Origin: JABCYV01 sp963696025
GTDB lineage: Bacteria; Acidobacteriota; Terriglobia; Terriglobales; Acidobacteriaceae
Length of the DNA stretch: 64,000 nt
Assembly: GCA_963696025.1 (NCBI GenBank)
Contig: CAVOII010000004.1
Location: forward strand, 868,001-932,000
Reading direction: 5' to 3'
In this document: piece after piece, positions 26,868 to 35,358 of the stretch
Numbering within the stretch: position 1 is the first letter of the stretch
Layout: each line of letters opens with the position of its first letter
Translations under genes and position numbers: made by a program
The notes under the pieces: model-generated
What the model was told of the DNA's origin: nothing
The model's database searches: none
What the model saw: only the letters and a program-made list of their open reading frames with translations

Positions 26868-29800
26868 TTAGTCCCCCTGACTGGGCGCCTCGGCGGGCGT
26901 GAGTGGCAGGGCTCTCCGTTGCTCAGCGCCTGACAATTTCTCAACTACGTAGAAAATCGCCGGAACAAAGAATCTGCCGATGAAAGTCTCCGCCACCATG
27001 CCGCCAATTACCGCCGTGCCCATGATCTGGCGTGCTACCGCGCCTGCTCCGGACGCGGTCCAGAGCGGCACGCAGCCGAGAATAAAGGCGAGCGCGGTCA
27101 TCATGAGGGGCCGGAAGCGAAGCCTCGCCGCGGAAAGTGCCGCATCGACGATGGACATGCCGCGTTCGTAGTCCTCTTTCGCAAATGCCACGATCAAAAT
27201 CGAATTCTTGGCCGCGAGGCCGATGAGCATCACCAAGCCGATCTGCGCGTACACATCGTTCTCGATTTGAACCATGTACTGAGGCAGGAAGAAGCCGAGC
27301 ACGACGCGACGCAGCCAGAGCGCAGCGAGAGCGCCGAATACTGCTACTGGCGTGCTGAGCAGCACGCTAAAAGGCACTGTCCAACTTTCATAAAGAGCTG
27401 CCAGAATTAGGAAAACGAACAGCAGCGAAAATCCGAAAATGACTGACGGAGGCACTCCTTCTCGGGCCTTTTGCTCCTGGTAAGACATGCCCATGTAGTC
27501 AAAGCCCATTTCGCGAGGCATGGTTTGCCTGAAAACATCTTCCAGGGCCGCCGATGCCTGATCGGAGCTATAACCCGGCGCGGCACTAGCGTTGATCTGC
27601 GCGGACCGGTATTCGTTGTAGCGCATCGTGAACTCGGGACCAGAACGGGTCTCGAATCTTGCCAGCGCGGAAAGCGGCACCGTCTGCCTTTGTCCGTTGC
27701 GGACGTAGAATTGACCAAGATCGTTGGTCGTGGCACGGTAAGGCGCTTCGGCTTCCACATACACCTGCCAGGTGCGGCCGAAGTCGTTGTAGTAGTTGAC
27801 GAACAATCCGCCCATGTACGCCTGAATGGTGTTGTAGACATCCGTCAAATTCACGCCTTGCTTCAAAACCTTGTCCTTATCTACATTGATGAACTCTTCC
27901 GGCACACTCGGAATAAATGTGGTGCTGACATTTCCAAGTTCAGGGCGCTTGCGAGCTGCCGCCATAAACTTGTTCAGGTTGTCCGTGAGAAACTTGATAT
28001 CCTTGCCAGCGCGGTCTTCGAGGACAAACGTTACGCCGCCGGCAGTTCCGACGCCCGGTATTGCTGGTGGTGAGAAACTGAAGACCGTCCCATCCGGCAG
28101 CTTCTTGAGTTCCTGGTTCAAACGAACCTTGATGGCTTGATATTGTTCGCTCCGACTTTTGCGCTCATCCCAGGGTTTCAGAGACACCCAGAAGAATGCG
28201 TTGTACGAAGTTCGAACGTAGCTGAGCAGACTGAACCCAACGACGCTGGTGGTGTACTGAACTCCCGGCGTTTTGGCGAGCACGTCCTCTACCTGTTTTG
28301 CCGCCGCGCTGGTGCGCTCCATGGAAGCGGCTTTAGGAAGCTGCATGTTGATGTAGAGGTAGCCCTGGTCTTCATCGGGCAGGAAGCTGGTGGGAAGATG
28401 TTTGCTGAAGAACCATGCTGCAACGCCTGCGACTACCAGCAGCACCATCACCACGCCGGCCTTGCGAATCAGGTCACCGGACAATCGGACAAAACTGTCG
28501 GTGGAGCGCTCAAAGTAGGCGTTAAACCAGCCAAAGACTTTTCCCAGCGGTCCGCGAGTCTGCTTCTTGGGTTTGAGCAGCAATGCCGAAAGTGCAGGGC
28601 TCAGCGTGAGAGCATTAAACGCTGACAGCATCACGGAGATGGCGATCGTGATGGCAAATTGCTGATACAACCGGCCGGTGATACCTGGAATGAAAGCCGT
28701 TGGCACAAACACTGAGGCCAACACGAGAGCAATACCCACGACCGGCCCGGAAAGTTCTGCCATGGCTTTGATGGCCGCATCTTTCGGACTCAGTCCTTCC
28801 TCGATGTGGTGCTGCACTCCTTCAACGACCACGATGGCGTCATCGACTACGAGTCCAATTGCGAGCACCAACCCGAACATCGAAAGCGTATTGATCGAGA
28901 AACCGAACAGTGGAAAGATGACGAACGTTCCCACCAGCGAGACAGGCACGGCCAACATGGGGATCAGGGTGGCGCGCCAATCTTGTAAAAAGAGATAGAC
29001 CACAAAAATGACCAGCACAATCGCGATCACGAGGGTCTCGAGGATCTCTTTCATGCCTTCTGTGACCGGGAGTGTCTGGTCGAGCGAAACGGTGTAGTCG
29101 ATGTCCTGCGGGAAGCGTTGCTTCATCTGAGCCATGAGCTTCCGGACGCCCTCAACGGTTTGAACAGCATTGCTTCCAGGCAACTGGTAGACGGCAATGG
29201 CGGCGCTGGGCTTGCCATTGAGTCGAGCCATGAGACTGTAATCCTGCGTTCCCAGTTCGACTCGAGCGACATCTCTCACGCGAACTGTCCCACCGTTTGG
29301 CGCTTCGCGGACGACAACATCGCCGAACTGTTCGGGCGACGTTAGCCGGCCTTGAGCCAACACGGCATAGGTGAACTGCTGATTGCTCTGGGCTGGCTCA
29401 CCCCCGACTTGGCCCGCGGGATTGACGGTATTCTGAGCCCTAAGGGCGTTGGCTATATCGGTGACCGTGATACCAAGCTTCGCCATCTGATCAGGCTTGA
29501 CCCATAGCCTCATGGCATACTGGCCTGAGCCGAAGACTTGGGTCTGGCCAACGCCGTATAACCGTGCGATGGGATCGTTGAGGTTGATGTAAGCGTAATT
29601 AGCCAGATAGTTCGAGTCATGGGTGCCGTGCGGCGAGTACAAGGCGATCAGCATAAGCGGAGCAGTGGTCGATTTCTTCAGAGTGATCCCGTAGTTGTTC
29701 ACCTCAGGGGGCAACTGACCGTTTGCCAACTGCTCACGCGACTGCGTAAGCATCAGGTCCATATTGGGATCGGTCTTGAGATCGAAATCAACGAGTAACT

Positions 29801-30068
29801 GCGTTTGCTGGTTCGCCGTGGCGTTCAGCGAGTACATATAGGTCATGTTGTCGACGCCACTGACTTGCTGCTCGATGGGTGTAGCAACGGCTTGCTCGAG
29901 AGTCTGTGCGTCTGCACCTGGATAGTTGGCCTGCAGCCTGATCTCAGGAGGGGCGATATTTGGGAACTGAGCTACTGGCAAGGCCACGATTGTGATCACG
30001 CCGACTATGACCGTGAGGATCGCAATCACGATCGCGACGATGGGCCGTCGAATGAAAAAGTTCGCCAT
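26868..30068 (-). CDS. multidrug efflux RND permease, HAE1/AcrB type
   Basis: 1066 residues from ATG 30068 (MANFFIRRPIVAIVIAILTV), chosen because it gives the standard first helix and lies just after the adaptor stop. Twelve transmembrane helices are expected. The proton-relay acidic pair is in GLVVDDAIVVVEGV (TM4), and the conserved NTLSMFGLVLAIG and the large porter loops are present. It exports hydrophobic or amphiphilic compounds through the adaptor and outer membrane factor using the proton gradient. No break is seen. Substrates cannot be predicted. Confidence 0.95.
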   Translation of the reverse strand: MANFFIRRPIVAIVIAILTVIVGVITIVALPVAQFPNIAPPEIRLQANYPGADAQTLEQAVATPIEQQVSGVDNMTYMYSLNATANQQTQLLVDFDLKTDPNMDLMLTQSREQLANGQLPPEVNNYGITLKKSTTAPLMLIALYSPHGTHDSNYLANYAYINLNDPIARLYGVGQTQVFGSGQYAMRLWVKPDQMAKLGITVTDIANALRAQNTVNPAGQVGGEPAQSNQQFTYAVLAQGRLTSPEQFGDVVVREAPNGGTVRVRDVARVELGTQDYSLMARLNGKPSAAIAVYQLPGSNAVQTVEGVRKLMAQMKQRFPQDIDYTVSLDQTLPVTEGMKEILETLVIAIVLVIFVVYLFLQDWRATLIPMLAVPVSLVGTFVIFPLFGFSINTLSMFGLVLAIGLVVDDAIVVVEGVQHHIEEGLSPKDAAIKAMAELSGPVVGIALVLASVFVPTAFIPGITGRLYQQFAITIAISVMLSAFNALTLSPALSALLLKPKKQTRGPLGKVFGWFNAYFERSTDSFVRLSGDLIRKAGVVMVLLVVAGVAAWFFSKHLPTSFLPDEDQGYLYINMQLPKAASMERTSAAAKQVEDVLAKTPGVQYTTSVVGFSLLSYVRTSYNAFFWVSLKPWDERKSRSEQYQAIKVRLNQELKKLPDGTVFSFSPPAIPGVGTAGGVTFVLEDRAGKDIKFLTDNLNKFMAAARKRPELGNVSTTFIPSVPEEFINVDKDKVLKQGVNLTDVYNTIQAYMGGLFVNYYNDFGRTWQVYVEAEAPYRATTNDLGQFYVRNGQRQTVPLSALARFETRSGPEFTMRYNEYRSAQINASAAPGYSSDQASAALEDVFRQTMPREMGFDYMGMSYQEQKAREGVPPSVIFGFSLLFVFLILAALYESWTVPFSVLLSTPVAVFGALAALWLRRVVLGFFLPQYMVQIENDVYAQIGLVMLIGLAAKNSILIVAFAKEDYERGMSIVDAALSAARLRFRPLMMTALAFILGCVPLWTASGAGAVARQIMGTAVIGGMVAETFIGRFFVPAIFYVVEKLSGAEQRRALPLTPAEAPSQGD

Positions 30069-30070
30069 GG

Positions 30071-31161
30071 TTAGCGCTCCTCCGTTTCTTTGTACGGCTT
30101 GGGATTCACCGGTTCGCCTTCTTTGACTTTCTCTGCTCCAACAGCCACCACGCTTTCTCCTGGCTTCAGCCCGGATGCGATCACCCACAGCGTGCCCACT
30201 CTCGGCCCGACCTGCACGCTGCGGAGCTGGGCCCGACTGTCAGCGCCGATGACCGTCACCTGATAGGTTCCCTGCAGCTGAGTAACTGCCGCCTGCGGTA
30301 CCAGAAGCGCTCCCGTGATGTTTCCGGTTGGCGTCTGAATGCGTGCATATTGGCCCGGTCGCAACAGATTCTTGGAGTTGGGGAACTCGCCCACGATCTG
30401 GATGGTTCCCGTCTGCTCATTCACTTGACGATCGGCGAAGATAATCTTGCCGGGATACGCGTAGGTACTCCCGTCGGCCAAGGTCAACTGCAACGGGATC
30501 CGTGAAGCGTGTGTCATAAAGTCCACCCTGCCTGGAGCCCCGCCATCCGCCATGCGGAGATATTCCTGTTCGCTGATCGGGAAATAAACTTTGATCGGAC
30601 TTACCTTTGAAACCGCGGTGAGCACCGTAGATGGTCCCACCAGGTTGCCAACCTGGATCGTGGTGATGCCTGCGATTCCATCGATCAGGGAAGTGACTTT
30701 CGTATAGCCCAAATTCAGCTCAGCCTGCTCGACCGCCGCCTGATCGGCCTCGACTGCCGCCTTCGCCGCGTGCAGTGACTGTGTGTCGGTATCAAGCTGA
30801 CTCTGGGGAATGGCGTGAGCTTCCGCTTCGGGAATATCACGCGTCACGTTCAACTCGGCGTTAGCCATCTGCGCCTCCGCCTGCGCCAATTGCCCTTTGG
30901 CTTGATCAAGAACGGCTTGAAACGGACGCGGATCGATCTCAAAGAGGAGCTGACCATTTCTGACGAATGCGCCTTCGTGATAATCCTGGCGAATCAGGTA
31001 GCCGCTCACCTGAGGCTGAATCTGCGCATTGACGTAGCCTTCGAGCGTGCCCACCCACTCGCCCTGAACCGGCACATCCTTTTGAATGACCGGCGCGACT
31101 TCGACCACCGGTGGTGGAGGCGGAGCACAGCACTAACTAAAGCTGTAGATATTTGCTTCAT
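30071..31161 (-). CDS. RND efflux periplasmic adaptor (AcrA-like), probable frameshift in the signal peptide
   Basis: The mature adaptor (from about 31108, VEVAPVIQKDVPVQGEWVG) is intact. It has lipoyl halves (QPQVSGYLIRQDYHEGAFV and SLIDGIAGITTIQVGNLVG), an alpha-hairpin between them, and a barrel and membrane-proximal domain to the end. The signal peptide (ATG 31161, MKQISTALVSA) is in another frame. Joining them needs a shift near 31125-31135, where the mature frame reads CCAPPPPP, which looks like a lipoprotein Cys and Pro-rich linker. Either a base is wrong or the gene now starts at GTG 31108 without export signal, which would inactivate the pump. Confidence 0.85.
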
Positions 31162-31624
31162 CTTTTTCTTCCCCTCAATCGAGTTATTGAACTTCCGCTT
31201 CAATCGCGACACTGACGCGCCTGAATCGGGACGCTGCTCGGTTGGGGGGAATGTGGCCCGAGAGTCGTCTTGTCGATTCAGGCGCGTCAGTCACGCGACT
31301 GCACTCTTCTGCAAACGCAAGTCGCATACCAAAACCAACACGAAGCTAAGTAACACCAATTGAAGGAAATTTTCGGGCAGTGCGGCAAGGGAGCTGTCGA
31401 AGAAGGTCGAAAGTGTCGAGAAAGCCGATCCTCGACATCCGGATTCGCACAGAAGCTAGCGGGCTATGCCCTAATCGCTGCAGAAACGCGAGCAGAGGAA
31501 CGAAGTTTGCCTGCCGTGATTCGGCAATCCAGTTGCGTCAGTTCCAGTGAGGCGAAGCAAATAGCGGACAAAAGCCACCGCACCTTCGCTTCATTGTTAA
31601 GTGGTTTGTCAAAGGATTGGCAGT
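31162..31624. other. upstream region of efflux operon with an 18-bp inverted repeat
   Basis: About 460 bp. It contains the perfect inverted repeat listed separately and presumably the promoter of the minus-strand efflux operon. Short frames on the plus strand (for example from 31360) have no recognisable content. Confidence 0.4.
31211..31291. repeat. perfect 18-bp inverted repeat with 45-bp spacer
   Basis: ACTGACGCGCCTGAATCG (31211-31228) is exactly repeated in inverse orientation at 31274-31291. It lies 50-130 bp upstream of the adaptor signal peptide. It could be a regulator site, a transcript hairpin or a mini-transposon relic. Confidence 0.8.
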
Positions 31625-31810
31625 ATGGAATTTGAAGAGTCCGATTTCATCCGGAATCCGGTGGTGCAGAACGAAACATTCTTCCTGGAATCGAAATGTG
31701 TGTCCTGTAGCCTCTCGATTCTGGCACAGTCAATCGAAGAATTGGTCGAGTTGGAAGAGTTACACCGGACGCAATGCAGGCCCGTCGAAACCCGTTGCAT
31801 GACAGGGTAA
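31625..31810 (+). CDS. small Cys-containing protein, unknown
   Basis: 61 residues from ATG 31625: MEFEESDFIRNPVVQN, then FFLESKCVSCSLSILAQSIEEL and HRTQCRP. A CxxC pair (KCVSC) and a later CRPVETRC pair suggest a small zinc-binding or redox protein. The acidic, regular composition supports coding. It ends just before the secreted-protein gene at 31825, in the same direction. Family not recognised. Confidence 0.5.
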   Translation: MEFEESDFIRNPVVQNETFFLESKCVSCSLSILAQSIEELVELEELHRTQCRPVETRCMTG

Positions 31811-31824
31811 GCAGGAGAGCGATT

Positions 31825-32505
31825 GTGTTGAATTGCAGAATTGTGAAGGTACTCGCATTGTTTGTGGTAATCATTCCGAGGCCCGCCCTATGCGACCGTA
31901 GTCTCGTGGATTCCATAAAGGACAGAGATGTCGGTATCCGCAAAGTGCTTGAAGAAGTTGACCCCAAGGATGGCATGGACTGTCTTTCGATGGGCGAGCT
32001 CGATATCGTTTTTCGCGCGGACAATAATGGCGCGCCCAAGGTGGGTGTCATGTTGACGGATCCCCGTGGACGACGCATCGGCTTTGATCCGCTTACTAAA
32101 CATGGCTGGCAGCAGTTCCCGGAGGCAGAAGGATACGTCGACTGCGATGATCTGCATGGTTCAGATGCCTGCCGGGGAATAGTTCAGGTATGCGGTCCTG
32201 TCAGCGGGAACTACAAGCTCGAAATGATTGGGCAGAAAACGACTACCTACAGTGTGAGTATTTCATCTCGAAGTAAAGAACTTGTTGATGGTGGAAAGGT
32301 TCACTCCTCCCGATCGGAAGGTGAGTTGAATAATGTGACAATTCGTGCCCGATCTCGAGATATTGTTTTGCTGAACTATTCACGCGATCCCCAGCAGAGC
32401 GTGACCGCCCACTTGCAGCATACGGGACACACGCACTCGTTAGAGTCGCGTTCTCATCGGCATCCCTATCTTAAATTAAGTGAACATTCGGTTCCGGGCC
32501 AGTAA
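31825..32505 (+). CDS. secreted protein of unknown function
   Basis: 226 residues from GTG 31825, chosen because AGGAG lies 7 bp upstream and it gives a signal peptide (VKVLALFVVIIPRPALC). The mature protein has SLVDSIKDRDVGIRKVLEEV, a Cys pair region (YVDCDDLHGSDACRGIVQVCG) and a His-rich tail (HLQHTGHTHSLESRSHRH) that could bind metal. A stretch VGVMLTDPRGRRIGFDPLT resembles beta-sandwich domains of secreted proteins. No function can be assigned. Confidence 0.65.
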   Translation: MLNCRIVKVLALFVVIIPRPALCDRSLVDSIKDRDVGIRKVLEEVDPKDGMDCLSMGELDIVFRADNNGAPKVGVMLTDPRGRRIGFDPLTKHGWQQFPEAEGYVDCDDLHGSDACRGIVQVCGPVSGNYKLEMIGQKTTTYSVSISSRSKELVDGGKVHSSRSEGELNNVTIRARSRDIVLLNYSRDPQQSVTAHLQHTGHTHSLESRSHRHPYLKLSEHSVPGQ

Positions 32506-32526
32506 GGGAGAATCGCGGTTTGAAAC

Positions 32527-32778
32527 TCACAAATTCGGATTACGCTGTATCGCGAGCAGACCGCTGTCATTGCCCGTGGCGCGTTTCTCCACGACATCGA
32601 ATTCGATCTCCTGGGAGTTCTCCTTCACCACAACGAAGTAAAGGTGATCGAAGTGCAGGACCTTGCCAATTTCATCCGCGAGAGTCCTTGCCAGTTCCTC
32701 AGGTTCGCGGCACGCAGCGATCGCTTCGCTGATGCGCACAATCGCCTCGTAGCGGTAGCTGTCTGTTTTGAGACTCAA
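32527..32778 (-). pseudogene. N-terminal fragment of a GAF-domain regulator
   Basis: 83 codons read RYEAIVRISEAIAACREPEE, then LARTLADEIGKVLHFDHLYF and VVVKENSQEIEFDVVEK. This is the opening of the GAF domain that precedes the AAA+ domain in formate hydrogenlyase-type sigma-54 activators (inferred by resemblance). It stops inside the domain, and nothing of the ATPase or DNA-binding part remains, so it is a stub. Confidence 0.55.
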
Positions 32779-32889
32779 CGATCGGCTCTGTACCCATAGC
32801 CTTACATTCAGCGCTGAAGCCCAGGCTTTAATTTACCCCAAATCCCCAGATGTAATGATGACTCACTCCCTCTACAGGTCGCAAGAGCG

Positions 32890-33639
32890 CCAAGCGAAGC
32901 GATTTTAGGAGGATTCCCGCGGCTTGAGGACGCGACTGAAGACACCCAAATCTCGACCGAAAAGGGGCCGCAATTTGACACACAAACCCCTGGGCACAGC
33001 TTACCAAAAGCCGAGCACGGTCATCTTGATATCCTGGTCAACAATGCCACGGCGCTGGGCCTAGATCCCTATCCACCACCGCCGTTCTGGAACAAGAGCC
33101 TGACGATCTCCGAGCAGTTTACGGTTGGTTTACGATCAGCGTTCGTTGCGAGCTACTATGCGGCACCTCTCTTGATCGCGGCAGGTGAGGCGCTTGTGGT
33201 GAATGTTTCCTATTATGGAGCCGTCTCCTACCACCTTGATCCGGCCTACGGTGCCACCAAGGCCGGTCTCGATAAGCTCACGTTCGATATGGCACAGGAT
33301 TTCAAGCCGTACAAAGTGGCAGTGGTATCGATCTGGCCCGGGACGAAAGCCACCGAGAGAGCCAAGTCCGTGCTCGCGAAAATCCCTGGGGGTGTCAAGA
33401 TTTTCGAAAGCGCGGAGACACCTAAGTTTTCTGGTCTCGCTATCGCTTCGTTGTATTCGGATCCGCGACTGATGTCGAAATCGGGAAGTTTGTGGTCATC
33501 GCAGCCGAAGCACCCCCCCAGCTTCGAGCATACCGACCCACTGCGTTGTACAGGCATACACATCAAGGCACTGTTGTCGACGCAAACACAGCGGGGACGA
33601 CTGCAGACGTTATTCGTGGGTATCGACTCTGCTGGGTAG
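32890..33639 (+). pseudogene. short-chain dehydrogenase/reductase remnant
   Basis: The frame contains HLDILVNNA (the NNAG-like motif), then VVNVSYYGAVSYH, and YGATKAGLDKLTFDMA with the catalytic YxxxK. This is followed by VVSIWPGTKATE, so the C-terminal half of an SDR is readable. The N-terminal Rossmann glycine motif is absent; only a possible FPRLEDATED piece of the cofactor region is seen before the NNA. No proper start codon exists upstream and the C-terminus after about 33480 looks degraded. Probably a truncated relic. Confidence 0.6.
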
Positions 33640-35127
33640 GGTGAGGTGAAAACTCGCGCCGCGGGGAGAGTTTTCAGCAGCCCACAAGCGGCCGCCGTGC
33701 GATTCTACGATCGTGCGGCTGATCCGAAGTCCCATGCCGGTGCCGTGAGGCTTGGTGGTAAAGAACGCATCAAAGATCTGCTCCGCATGCTGAGGGGGAA
33801 GTCCGGGGCCGGTATCGCTGACCGACACCACAACTTGCTCGTTCTCCCCTCGCCGCGACTGGACCGCCAACTCGCGCGTGCCATCCACATCCCTCATCGC
33901 GTCGATACCATTGACCATGAGGTTCATAAGCACCTGCTGCAATTGCACCGGATCTCCGACAATATGAGGAAGATCTGGGGCCAGCTGAGCCCGGAATGAT
34001 ATGGAGTGTCGCGTCGCCTCGCTTCGCAACAGGTCAATCATCCCTCGAATGACTTCGTTTACGTCCACCAACTCACGTTGTGGGCTGCCCTTTTTGAAGA
34101 GCTGGCGGACATGAGTGATGATCTCCGCGGCACGGTTTGCGTCTTTCACCGCTCGCAATGCAGCCTCGCGCGCTTCGGCTAGGTCCGGATCATTGCGCGT
34201 AAGCCAGCGCAAGCAAGTGTTGGCGTCGGTGATGGCGGCGGTAATCGGTTGATTGACTTCGTGTGCCAGGGAGGCCGTTAGCTCTCCTACTGTGCTCACT
34301 CGGTTGACGCGGGCGAGATCCGACTGGGTTTGACGCAGAGCTTCAGAGGCCAGCATGTTCTCGGTGAAATCGCGAGCGATCAGAAGCACGGCCTCCACTT
34401 GCCCCGCAACCGGTCGCAGAGGCGAATAGGTTATCGCCCGGTATCGACGTCGGCCGAGAGCGTTAGTGAACCAGTCCGCGTAGCTGAGGTCTTCTCCCGC
34501 GAAACATCGTTCCAAATTCGCCTTAACCTTCTCGAACATCTCCAAACCCAAGAGATCAGCCACGTGCATCCCGACCATCCTCTCAGATGGTATTTCCCAA
34601 TCACGCTCGTAGGCCGGATTGACTCTTTGAAGCCTGTAATCTCTGCCGAGGATGGCTATACCATCAGGTGAGGTCTCAAATACCTGCCCGATCAAGTATT
34701 CCGCTTGTTTGCGCTCGGCTATCTGAAGTCTCAGGTCCTCATTAGCCCGAGTCAATTCTGCTGTTCGCTCAGCGACTCTTATTTCAAGCTCATCTCGGGC
34801 TCGCGTAAGCATGGTCATCAGTATCGCAAAGATCACAAACACAAGATCATAAAGAGCGCGAGATACCGTACCGGCTTCAGGCCAATGGGAGTAGCGGATA
34901 ATCGAAGCGAGCACGGTTGCCACAATGCCAGGCTTAGTGCCGCCGTACCAAAACGTAATCGCGATTGCGGACAGCGCAAATGCGGCAAACGGCTGTGGCA
35001 AGTGAAAGTATAGAAAAGTACGCGCCAGGCCCAGAGCTGCCGCGACCGATGCGAAAGCCAATCCATAGCGCAGCGCAGCAGACGCTGCTGGCCGTGCAAT
35101 CCATTTTCCTGTAACCCTAGAAGTCAT
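33610..35127 (-). CDS. membrane PAS-domain histidine kinase (FixL-like)
   Basis: 505 residues. Three or four membrane helices lie at about residues 15-110 (DUF4118-like), followed by a short coiled coil, a PAS domain (about 140-260, FETSPDGIAILGRDYRLQ) and a HisKA domain with the phospho-acceptor in ASLAHEVNQPITAA (near residue 285). The HATPase_c domain has N-box NLMVNGIDAM, G1 DTGPGLPPQ and G2 GTGMGLRIS. The HEVNQPI H-box is typical of FixL/DctB-type kinases that pair with FixJ-like regulators. The last 250 residues are closely similar to those of the kinase at 35359-37941, so the two are tandem paralogues. No intact partner regulator is adjacent. Confidence 0.92.
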   Translation of the reverse strand: MTSRVTGKWIARPAASAALRYGLAFASVAAALGLARTFLYFHLPQPFAAFALSAIAITFWYGGTKPGIVATVLASIIRYSHWPEAGTVSRALYDLVFVIFAILMTMLTRARDELEIRVAERTAELTRANEDLRLQIAERKQAEYLIGQVFETSPDGIAILGRDYRLQRVNPAYERDWEIPSERMVGMHVADLLGLEMFEKVKANLERCFAGEDLSYADWFTNALGRRRYRAITYSPLRPVAGQVEAVLLIARDFTENMLASEALRQTQSDLARVNRVSTVGELTASLAHEVNQPITAAITDANTCLRWLTRNDPDLAEAREAALRAVKDANRAAEIITHVRQLFKKGSPQRELVDVNEVIRGMIDLLRSEATRHSISFRAQLAPDLPHIVGDPVQLQQVLMNLMVNGIDAMRDVDGTRELAVQSRRGENEQVVVSVSDTGPGLPPQHAEQIFDAFFTTKPHGTGMGLRISRTIVESHGGRLWAAENSPRGASFHLTLPSRVDTHE

Positions 35128-35234
35128 CGTCGAAAGTCCCTTTGGCGTTTCCGGATACGCTTCCCGGGAGCGGCCGGGAATGAAGGACGCCTGGGAACCA
35201 CAAGCTGAGGATGCATTTGCTCAAAGGCGGGCTG

Positions 35235-35345
35235 CTATTTCTTAGTGGCGGGAAGCTCTAGCTTTGCCGCCATTCTGACTAATTCCGCTAGGGATTCAGC
35301 CTGCATCTTCCGCATCACGTGCCCGCGATGAATCTTCACGTAGGG
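35235..35345 (-). pseudogene. C-terminal stub of a FixJ/NarL-type response regulator
   Basis: Immediately after the kinase stop, the minus strand reads VKIHRGHVMRKMQAESLAEL then VRMAAKLELPATKK and stops at 35235. This is the recognition helix and end of a LuxR-type DNA-binding domain of FixJ-like regulators. The receiver domain and most of the HTH are missing. A deletion joined the kinase stop directly to the last 35 codons of its regulator. Confidence 0.7.
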
Positions 35346-35358
35346 GAAGTTGCGGGGA

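Noticed and set aside
31360..31635. 91-codon frame upstream of the efflux operon
   Set aside because: No ribosome site, odd composition, no motif; overlaps the likely leader region.
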